A DNA stretch of 49,292 nt from an uncultured Muribaculaceae bacterium (lineage in GTDB: Bacteria > Bacteroidota > Bacteroidia > Bacteroidales > Muribaculaceae). The translations under genes were made by a program, and so were the position numbers. Shown here piece after piece: positions 43,517 through 49,292 of this stretch (positions are counted from its first letter, which is position 1; each line of letters starts with the position of its first letter). The stretch lies in contig CALUNI010000005.1 of assembly GCA_944321905.1 (NCBI GenBank), positions 1 through 49,292 on the forward strand. The letters are read 5' to 3'. The notes beneath the pieces were generated by a model. It saw only the letters and a list, made by a program, of their open reading frames with translations. It was not told the origin of the DNA and did not search any database.

Positions 43517-43919
43517 TGGAGCCGGAGGGAATCGAACCCTCGTCCAAACATGGAACTAATGCGCTTTCTACATGCTTATCCATGACACTGTTGTCGGCCG
43601 TAAGTAAGGTTCATGGCTACCAACTTGCGGCTTAGTCTGCTGATTTTCGAGAGATGCACCAGACTTGCAACCCCCTATCCCCGATTTGATGAGCACCACC
43701 GGGTCGATTAGCTTCGGGAAAAGAGCAATCGGGTGATGTCTTGTCCTCACCACTGTGGCGAGGATTAAGCCAACCTACTGTACTTCGGTTTAAGCAGCAA
43801 GAGCGTAGTTATTTTCGCCAGATAAATTTTTGATGTCAAGTATATTATAGAGCTAAGGCATCATTGCTCTGCATGCTTACGCACCACTTCTACACGCTGT
43901 CAAATCCAGTCGACCCCGG
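43517..43919 (-). ncRNA. ssrA: tmRNA (SsrA)
   Basis: Transfer-messenger RNA of about 403 nt. The 5' GGGGTCG (at 43919) pairs with CGGCTCC at the 3' end, including two wobble pairs, and the T-arm GAGGGTTCGATTCCCTC is tRNA-like. The last bases are A then CC, with CCA not fully encoded. The tag frame (complement of 43790-43819) is GGC GAA AAT AAC TAC GCT CTT GCT GCT TAA, giving GENNYALAA, a Bacteroidales-type degradation tag ending in ALAA. The RNA rescues stalled ribosomes with SmpB (20081-20533). Open frames that cross this locus on the minus strand are not genes. Confidence 0.97.
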
Positions 43920-43953
43920 TATGAGCGTCTATGCGCTTGGCGTAAATTGACTG

Positions 43954-43984
43954 CAAATATAAGTCTATTTTGTGATATTTACAA
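43954..43984 (-). promoter_or_regulatory. Promoter of ssrA
   Basis: On the minus strand TTG (43982-43984), 20 bases, TATATTTG (43954-43961). It ends 34 bases before the tmRNA 5' nucleotide, so the primary transcript has a short 5' part removed by processing. Confidence 0.7.
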
Positions 43985-44141
43985 TCGGAATGACGAATTT
44001 TAACTTTTAAAATTTGTATATGTTTTGTCCAGACCGTGCATAAAACGGCACTTAATTCAGTGTAATTTGTCACAGATGTTTTTTTAGCAGCAGATAATGA
44101 AAAAAAAATAGCATTTTATGTTCGTGTATTGAAGAATTATA

Positions 44142-44149
44142 TAAATTTG
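44142..44149 (+). promoter_or_regulatory. -7 box before thrS
   Basis: TAAATTTG fits TAnnTTTG, 59 bases ahead of the ATG at 44209. The 43985-44208 stretch is AT-rich (including an A run at 44101) and shows no gene; no T-box-like element was recognised. Confidence 0.4.
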
Positions 44150-44208
44150 TGGTCGATTTAAACGAATGCTGTGTTGTTGTATGGCACAGCGAAAAATATA
44201 AATGAATT

Positions 44209-46146
44209 ATGATAAATATTACTTTTCCTGATGGAAGTGTAAAGCAGTTTGAGAGTGGGGTAACTCCATATCAGATTGCAGAAAGTATTAGCCAGCGGTT
44301 TGCACAAGACGTGCTTGCTGCTACATTTAATGGAGAGGAATGGGATATCTCAAGGCCGATTTGTAGTGATGGCGAGATAAAACTATTCAAGTGGGACGAC
44401 CCGGAAGGCAAGCATGCTTACTGGCATACTTCGGCGCACTTGTTGGCCGAGGCATTGCAAGAATTGTATAAGGGCGTGCAATTCGGTATCGGACCGGCCA
44501 TTGAAAACGGATTTTATTATGACATAGATCCGGGAGAAAATGTAATAACAAGTGCCGATTTCCCGAAAATAGAGGCGAAAATGGCCGAGTTGGCCGCCAA
44601 GGACGAGGCTGTGGTGAGAAAAGAGATTGCCAAGGCCGACGCTTTGAAATATTTCGGCGAACGCGGCGAGACTTACAAGTGTGAATTGATAAACGACCTC
44701 GAAGACGGCCACATTACAACATATACGCAAGGTAACTTTACCGATTTGTGCAAAGGCCCACACTTGCCAAGCACGGGAAAGATCAAGGCCATAAAGGTGC
44801 TTTCTCTTGCAGGTGCGTATTGGCGTGGCGACGAGAAGCGCAAACAGATGCTGCGCGTCTATGCCATCACGTTCCCTAAGAAAAAGATGCTTGACGAGTA
44901 CCTTGCCATGCTCGAAGAGGCAAAGAAACGCGACCACCGCAAGCTCGGCAAGGAAATGGAACTGTTTGCGTTTTCGGCCAACGTAGGACCCGGTCTTCCG
45001 TTGTGGCTGCCCAAGGGTGCCGCTTTGCGCGACCGTCTTGAGCAATTCTTGCGTAAGATACAGAAGCGTTACGGGTATTTGCAGGTAATAACTCCGCATA
45101 TAGGCAACAAGATGCTTTATGTGACATCGGGACACTATGCTAAGTACGGCAAAGATTCGTTCCAACCCATCCATACTCCGGAGGAGGGAGAAGAGTACTT
45201 CTTGAAGCCGATGAATTGCCCTCACCATTGCGAGATATATAGGGTGTCGCCACGGTCGTACAAGGATCTGCCGTTGCGCTATGCAGAGTTTGGCACGGTT
45301 TACCGTTATGAACAGAGCGGCGAGCTTCACGGATTGACCCGCGTGCGCGGATTTACGCAAGACGATGCTCACATATTCTGTACTCCCGACCAGCTTAAGG
45401 ATGAGTTCTTGAAAGTGATGGATATTATTTTCTATATCTTCAAGGCTTTACATTTCGATAACTACGAGGCGCAGATATCGTTGCGTGATCCTAATAACAA
45501 GGAAAAATATGTTGGAACCGATGAAAACTGGGAAAAGGCCGAGCGTGCTATCGTAGAGGCGTGCGAGGAAAAGGGGTTGCCTGCCAAGAAAGTGGTTGGT
45601 GAAGCAGCCTTTTATGGCCCCAAGCTTGATTTCATGGTGAAAGACGCCATAGGTCGTCGTTGGCAGCTGGGTACTATTCAAGTCGATTACAATCTGCCCG
45701 AAAGGTTTGGGCTTGAATATACCGGTGCCGATAACCAGAAGCATCGTCCGATCATGATTCACCGCGCTCCGTTCGGCTCTATGGAACGTTTTGTGGCCGT
45801 ACTGCTCGAACACACTGCAGGGCGTTTGCCGTTGTGGTTGGCTCCCGATCAGGTAGTGGTGTTGCCAATCAGCGAAAAATACAACGATTATGCCCAAAAG
45901 GTCGTGAGGATATTGTCGGAAAAAGACATACGCGCCTTTGTTGATGACAGGAACGAAAAAATTGGCAGAAAAATTCGCGACAATGAGTTGAAGAGGATAC
46001 CTTATCTGCTTGTTGTCGGAGAGAAAGAAGCACAAAATGAAGAAGTTTCGGTGAGAAAACAGGGCGAAGGTGATAAAGGTTCGCAAAAAATTACTACCTT
46101 TGCAGACGATTTTGCTCGCGAAATAGAGAAAATGACAAATTTTTAA
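44209..46146 (+). CDS. thrS: Threonine--tRNA ligase
   Basis: 645 residues, full length. Order: TGS domain (1-65; [20 protein letters not shown]), editing domain with [18 protein letters not shown] (H-x3-H) and the class II catalytic core. The core has [20 protein letters not shown] (motif 1 region), [20 protein letters not shown] with the zinc Cys, the motif 2 region [20 protein letters not shown] and motif 3 [15 protein letters not shown]. The anticodon-binding domain is [20 protein letters not shown]. It attaches threonine to tRNA-Thr and edits mischarged serine. infC starts 9 bases after the stop, so thrS leads the infC-rpmI-rplT operon. Confidence 0.97.
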   Translation: MINITFPDGSVKQFESGVTPYQIAESISQRFAQDVLAATFNGEEWDISRPICSDGEIKLFKWDDPEGKHAYWHTSAHLLAEALQELYKGVQFGIGPAIENGFYYDIDPGENVITSADFPKIEAKMAELAAKDEAVVRKEIAKADALKYFGERGETYKCELINDLEDGHITTYTQGNFTDLCKGPHLPSTGKIKAIKVLSLAGAYWRGDEKRKQMLRVYAITFPKKKMLDEYLAMLEEAKKRDHRKLGKEMELFAFSANVGPGLPLWLPKGAALRDRLEQFLRKIQKRYGYLQVITPHIGNKMLYVTSGHYAKYGKDSFQPIHTPEEGEEYFLKPMNCPHHCEIYRVSPRSYKDLPLRYAEFGTVYRYEQSGELHGLTRVRGFTQDDAHIFCTPDQLKDEFLKVMDIIFYIFKALHFDNYEAQISLRDPNNKEKYVGTDENWEKAERAIVEACEEKGLPAKKVVGEAAFYGPKLDFMVKDAIGRRWQLGTIQVDYNLPERFGLEYTGADNQKHRPIMIHRAPFGSMERFVAVLLEHTAGRLPLWLAPDQVVVLPISEKYNDYAQKVVRILSEKDIRAFVDDRNEKIGRKIRDNELKRIPYLLVVGEKEAQNEEVSVRKQGEGDKGSQKITTFADDFAREIEKMTNF

Positions 46147-46155
46147 GTTAACTGA

Positions 46156-46752
46156 ATGGAGAAAAAGCAGCCATGGACTGGCCCTAAGAAGCCAAGCAAT
46201 GACAACAGCCAAGCAAAAGGTGGCAGAAAAGGAGACAAGGATAAGGACTCTCATGCCATTAACGAGCAGATAACCGCAAAAGAGGTTAGGCTCGTGGGCG
46301 ACAATGTGGAGAATGGTATTTATCCTATTGCGACGGCAATGCATATTGCCGATGAGCAAGGTCTCGACCTTATCGAGATTTCACCTAATGCGGTTCCGCC
46401 GGTGTGCAGGATATTGGATTATCAAAAATTCTTGTATCAGCAGCGCAAAAGACTTAAAGAACAAAAGGCAAAGTCAACCAAAGTCGTGGTTAAGGAGATA
46501 CGCTTCGGGCCGCAGACCGACGATCACGACTACAACTTCAAGTTGAAGCACGCCATGGAGTTCTTGAAGGAAGGGGCAAAAGTGAAAGCTTATGTGTTTT
46601 TCCGTGGTCGTTCCATTCTGTTTAAAGAGCAAGGAGAAGTGCTGTTGCTTCGTTTTGCCAACGACCTTGAGGAATTGGGAAAAGTGGAGCAGATGCCGGT
46701 TCTCGAAGGAAAGCGGATGACAATACTGTTGACTCCCAAGAAAGGCAAGTGA
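46156..46752 (+). CDS. infC: Translation initiation factor IF-3
   Basis: 198 residues. IF-3 keeps 30S subunits free and checks the start codon. The N-domain has [20 protein letters not shown] and [20 protein letters not shown], with [17 protein letters not shown] leading to the linker. The C-domain has [20 protein letters not shown] and [21 protein letters not shown] basic, low-complexity N-terminal extension of about 35 residues ([20 protein letters not shown]) makes it longer than the E. coli protein. The start is ATG, not the rare AUU used by E. coli infC, so the E. coli style of start-codon control is not available. Confidence 0.96.
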   Translation: MEKKQPWTGPKKPSNDNSQAKGGRKGDKDKDSHAINEQITAKEVRLVGDNVENGIYPIATAMHIADEQGLDLIEISPNAVPPVCRILDYQKFLYQQRKRLKEQKAKSTKVVVKEIRFGPQTDDHDYNFKLKHAMEFLKEGAKVKAYVFFRGRSILFKEQGEVLLLRFANDLEELGKVEQMPVLEGKRMTILLTPKKGK

Positions 46753-46816
46753 CATTTTGCGGTGTAGCTTCGCAGGGGGGATGGCAGATGATTTTGTCGA
46801 GAAATGAATTGAATAA

Positions 46817-46845
46817 GGGGACATGGCTTGTAAGTGCCATGCCCC
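46817..46845 (+). promoter_or_regulatory. Hairpin leader ahead of rpmI
   Basis: GGGGACATGGC pairs with GCCATGCCCC (a one-base bulge) in the 129-base infC-rpmI gap. It ends 36 bases before the rpmI start. A strong stem here could be a ribosomal-protein operator in the infC/L35/L20 mRNA; it has no T run, so termination is less likely. Confidence 0.5.
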
Positions 46846-46881
46846 GGTTATTATAAATCAATTTAAAAAGAAAAAAGAAAA

Positions 46882-47079
46882 ATGCCAAAGATTAAAACTA
46901 ACTCCGGTGCCAAAAAGAGGTTCGCCCTTACCGGATCAGGTAAAATCAAGAGAAAACATGCTTACAAGAGCCACATTTTGACCAAGAAGTCGAAAAAGCG
47001 CAAAAGAAACCTTGGGTATTTCGCAACTGTCGATGTTGCCGACCGCTCGAACGTTAAGAAGTTGCTTGCGTTGAAGTAA
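46882..47079 (+). CDS. rpmI: 50S ribosomal protein L35
   Basis: 65 residues: [20 protein letters not shown] then [20 protein letters not shown], the typical very basic L35 with a short hydrophobic end ([20 protein letters not shown]). It is a component of the large ribosomal subunit. It sits between infC and rplT as in most bacteria. Confidence 0.96.
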   Translation: MPKIKTNSGAKKRFALTGSGKIKRKHAYKSHILTKKSKKRKRNLGYFATVDVADRSNVKKLLALK

Positions 47080-47140
47080 AAGACCCGGGGTTGTTGTAAA
47101 CATTGTATTTCTTAAGAGAATTAATTTTAATTTATTAACC

Positions 47141-47183
47141 GAATGTCTCAGCACTAAAAAGAGCAATAAAGCCGCTGACATTC
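47141..47183 (+). promoter_or_regulatory. Stem directly before rplT (candidate L20 operator)
   Basis: GAATGTCTCAGC pairs with GCTGACATTC (one-base bulge) around an A-rich loop. The stem ends 15 bases before the rplT ATG, so folding would hide the ribosome site. L20 autoregulates this operon in other bacteria through RNA mimics of its rRNA site; whether this stem is such a mimic is not known. Confidence 0.45.
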
Positions 47184-47198
47184 ACAAACATTAGCAAA

Positions 47199-47555
47199 AT
47201 GCCAAGATCAGTAAATCACGTCGCTTCGAGAGAGCGCAGAAAGAAAATTTTAAAACTTACAAAAGGTAATTACGGCGCTCGCAAAAATGTTTGGACCGTT
47301 GCCAAGAACACATGGGAAAAGGGTCAAACTTATGCATACCGCGATCGTAAGAACAAAAAACGCAACTTCCGTGCATTGTGGATTCAGCGTATCAATGCTG
47401 CCGCTCGTTTGGAAGGGCTTTCTTACTCTCAGCTCATGGGGCTTTTGCACAAGGCCGGTATCGAAATCAACCGCAAGGTTCTTGCCGATTTGGCACTGAA
47501 CAATCCGGAAGCTTTCAAGGCTATTGTTGACAAGGTAAAGTCTCCTGTCGCATAA
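47199..47555 (+). CDS. rplT: 50S ribosomal protein L20
   Basis: 118 residues: [60 protein letters not shown] and [20 protein letters not shown]. It is an assembly-initiating protein of the large subunit and an autoregulator of its operon in several bacteria. A long hairpin (GTGACAT 47566-47572 with ATGTCAC 47608-47614) follows the stop and may end the operon. Confidence 0.97.
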   Translation: MPRSVNHVASRERRKKILKLTKGNYGARKNVWTVAKNTWEKGQTYAYRDRKNKKRNFRALWIQRINAAARLEGLSYSQLMGLLHKAGIEINRKVLADLALNNPEAFKAIVDKVKSPVA

Positions 47556-47753
47556 AATCAAGTTGGTGACATGGATTATGCCACATGAGAGTGTGTGGCT
47601 ACGCTCAATGTCACGGCTCAAATTTTATACGGCGCAATTAGCTTTTGTGTTTTTTTGATTAATTATTAACTTTAGTTGCTTCGCAATCTCTGACAAGACT
47701 TTATGTGACGTTGCTTGTTAATATTGCGAAAGGCAATAAAAATTAAAAACAAC

Positions 47754-48128
47754 ATGGATTTAATTAAAGTTGTAGAAGACGCTTTTAAAAGCGGAAAAGA
47801 ATATCCTCCATTCCGTCCGGGTGATACAATAACTGTTTCGTATCGTATCAAAGAAGGGAACAAGGAACGTATCCAGCAATATCGCGGCGTAGTAATCCGT
47901 ATATCGGGTGAAGGCAGCAAGAAACGTTTTACCGTAAGAAAGATGAGCGACAACATCGGCGTAGAACGTATTTTTCCGATGGATTCGCCATTTATCGACA
48001 GCATTGAGGTTAACAAGCTTGGCAAGGTTCGTCGCGCCAAATTGTATTACCTTCGTGGCTTAACCGGAAAGAAGGCTCGTATCAAGGAGCGTCGTGTTGC
48101 AAAGGCAGCAGAAACAGCAGCAGAATAA
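47754..48128 (+). CDS. rplS: 50S ribosomal protein L19
   Basis: 124 residues from ATG 47754 ([20 protein letters not shown]); an upstream in-frame start (47715) would add 13 non-conserved residues. Signature: [40 protein letters not shown] and [21 protein letters not shown]19 lies at the 30S-50S interface. Unlike the classic rpsP-rimM-trmD-rplS arrangement it stands alone here, with a terminator after it. Confidence 0.96.
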   Translation: MDLIKVVEDAFKSGKEYPPFRPGDTITVSYRIKEGNKERIQQYRGVVIRISGEGSKKRFTVRKMSDNIGVERIFPMDSPFIDSIEVNKLGKVRRAKLYYLRGLTGKKARIKERRVAKAAETAAE

Positions 48129-48158
48129 TTGAAGAAGAAATATTCTTGTCAATATGTG

Positions 48159-48196
48159 GGTGCGTCAACCATGAGGGTTTGGCGCACTCGCTTTTT
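48159..48196 (+). terminator. Rho-independent terminator of rplS
   Basis: GGTGCGTCAA pairs with TTGGCGCAC (one mismatch) around CCATGAGGGT, followed by CTCGC and a run of five T. Confidence 0.75.
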
Positions 48197-48293
48197 ATCG
48201 TGCTACAAAAAAATGTTAATTGCCTTGCGGATGGTGCAAGATTTTGGTGACTTCTGAGTTTTAAGGGTAAAAACAATTAATGAGTCAAAGATT

Positions 48294-49049
48294 ATGAAAA
48301 AGATTTTATTATCAATATGTGTTTTGGCAAGCATGGCATCGGTAGTGTCATGTGATGACGGTTATGATAGTTCCATGGGTTTTTATGACCCGTCATATAG
48401 TGTTGCGCTTGTTACCGTGAAGCAGACCGAAGAAAAAGATTGCTATTTGCAGCTTGACGATTTTACCACGCTGTATCCGACTAATTTCAAGGGTTCTCCT
48501 TTTGGAGATAAAGAAGTGAGGGCATTGGTGAACTATTTCTACCTTGACGGTGAGGCAGGCGTTTATAATAGGAACATATTTGTGAACTGGATTGACAGCA
48601 TTCGCACAAAGTCAACCGTCGTATCTCTCGGTAACAGCGAGTCGGATGCCGAAGCTTATGGCGACGATCCGATAGAAATTGTCAACGACTGGTGTACGAT
48701 TGCCGAGGATGGATATTTGACGCTGCGCTTCCGCATTCTGTCGAATTACACAGGACGGACGCATTACCTTAATATGGTGACAAACGTTGACCCTTATGAC
48801 CCTTATACTGTGGAATTGCGTCACGATGCGACCGGCGACGTATCGGGAAAGCCTGCCGACGGATTGATAGCGTTTAACCTTGGCGAATTGCCTGACACTA
48901 ATGGCAAGACTGTAAAACTGACATTGAAATGGTCGGGATACGAAGCCGACAAGTCGGTCACGTTTGACTACTGTACTCGCAAAAGTACGAATGCCAACTT
49001 AAGCGGCAGGCCTATCGATGTACAGTCGTTAACGGCAAAGGTTGAATGA
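48294..49049 (+). CDS. NigD-like lipoprotein
   Basis: 251 residues. The lipoprotein signal ends in the lipobox VVSC (~20), followed by DDGYDSSMGFYDP. The N-terminal beta part (SVALVTVKQTEEKDCYLQLD; TLYPTNFKG; VRALVNYFYLD) is the OB-fold-like NigD N-domain, and the C-terminal part (GYLTLRFRILSNYTGRTHYL; GLIAFNLGELPDTNGKTVKL) a beta-sandwich. NigD-like proteins are Bacteroidales envelope lipoproteins, first named from a bacteriocin-linked gene; their general role is unknown. It is followed by another lipoprotein gene in the same direction. Confidence 0.85.
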   Translation: MKKILLSICVLASMASVVSCDDGYDSSMGFYDPSYSVALVTVKQTEEKDCYLQLDDFTTLYPTNFKGSPFGDKEVRALVNYFYLDGEAGVYNRNIFVNWIDSIRTKSTVVSLGNSESDAEAYGDDPIEIVNDWCTIAEDGYLTLRFRILSNYTGRTHYLNMVTNVDPYDPYTVELRHDATGDVSGKPADGLIAFNLGELPDTNGKTVKLTLKWSGYEADKSVTFDYCTRKSTNANLSGRPIDVQSLTAKVE

Positions 49050-49165
49050 CATTAATCATACGGTAACATGTTGATCATAGGTAAGGATGGTTGGCAAAAA
49101 ATTGCATTTTTGTTTATTGAAGATTTAAGATGAATAGATTCAGATTGATATTGCGTGACAAAATT

Positions 49166-49292
49166 ATGAAGCATAATTTGTGGGTGTTGGCGGCAATGGT
49201 ATGCATGCTTTTGTGCGTATCGACTGCATGTGATGATAGCGAAGGTCCTGTAGAGCCGATCTCGTCAGATGACGTGAAAGGCAATTATGATG
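49166..49292 (+). CDS. Lipoprotein, N-terminal fragment cut by the window end
   Basis: Only about 42 residues are visible. From ATG 49166 the sequence reads MKHNLWVLAAMVCMLLCVST, then ACDDSEGPVEP, a lipoprotein signal with the cysteine in CVSTAC. An in-frame ATG at 49130 would add 12 residues but would place charged residues before the signal. The family cannot be assigned. It follows the NigD-like gene by 116 bases. Confidence 0.7.
   Translation, partial: MKHNLWVLAAMVCMLLCVSTACDDSEGPVEPISSDDVKGNYD

Noticed and set aside
43338..43753. Two short minus-strand frames
   Set aside because: They read through the tmRNA; the RNA explains the sequence.
44383..45372. Minus-strand frame of 329 codons
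   Set aside because: Opposite thrS; coding shadow.

Overview
The window looks like a stretch of a Bacteroidales chromosome (gut Bacteroidota, possibly Muribaculaceae-like; the family is inference). The evidence is the promoter type (-7 box TAnnTTTG, often with TTG/TTTG 19-20 bases upstream), the tmRNA tag GENNYALAA, Bacteroidota-type proteins (carboxypeptidase-regulatory-domain TonB receptor, Porin_10-like porin, NigD-like lipoprotein, DUF5117/5118-type metalloprotease), and the order thrS-infC-rpmI-rplT. It is mostly a normal chromosomal backbone: no transposase, phage or CRISPR genes were seen.

Layout. 1-2110: a TonB-dependent receptor on the minus strand, cut by the window edge. 2401-7986: an islet of small redox, detoxification and acyltransferase genes (hexapeptide acetyltransferase, iron alcohol dehydrogenase, cyclophilin-like protein, GNAT, half-size EamA, Tat-type flavodoxin, CMD-monooxygenase fusion). 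7987-8554: a MITE-like inverted-repeat element, a terminator and a tandem promoter repeat. 8555-13140: LysE exporter, CBM9-like protein, Ig-like lipoprotein and the B12-dependent ribonucleotide reductase. 13340-16463: cardiolipin synthase, a degenerate endonuclease-I-like protein and a lipoprotein. 16497-19301 (minus): a membrane-anchored solute-binding protein with a porin. 19527-22852: Yip1-like protein, smpB, tgt, lptG-like permease. 22879-28373: dsbD, mazG, topB, Nudix and a 50-residue Cys-rich membrane protein, joined by 1-4 base overlaps. 28517-37011: an NtrC-type regulator and kinase, then a TolC/HlyD/FtsX/ATPase export operon behind a candidate sigma-54 promoter. 37164-43919: tRNA-Ser(GCU), mltG, a DUF2007 protein, an AspT/YidE-type transporter, a zinc metalloprotease and tmRNA. 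44209-48128: thrS, infC, rpmI, rplT, rplS. 48294-end: NigD-like lipoprotein and the start of another lipoprotein.

How the genes fit together. smpB and ssrA, the two trans-translation partners, lie 23 kb apart. The regulator pair probably controls the adjacent tripartite efflux system. The most notable non-coding signals are two unrelated-looking tandem arrays (4765-5009 and 8373-8523) sharing one design: a conserved box (ATAGGmTGCryCTCGGCA), a small hairpin and a Bacteroidota promoter, duplicated in tandem ahead of a gene. Next is the 184-bp element at 8019-8202, with 18-bp terminal inverted repeats and a possible 5-bp target duplication. Several proteins have substituted key residues: an EndA-like protein without its nuclease motif, a Tgt without zinc cysteines, a TopB with an altered TOPRIM triad, and an NtrC-type activator with GSFTNA for GAFTGA.
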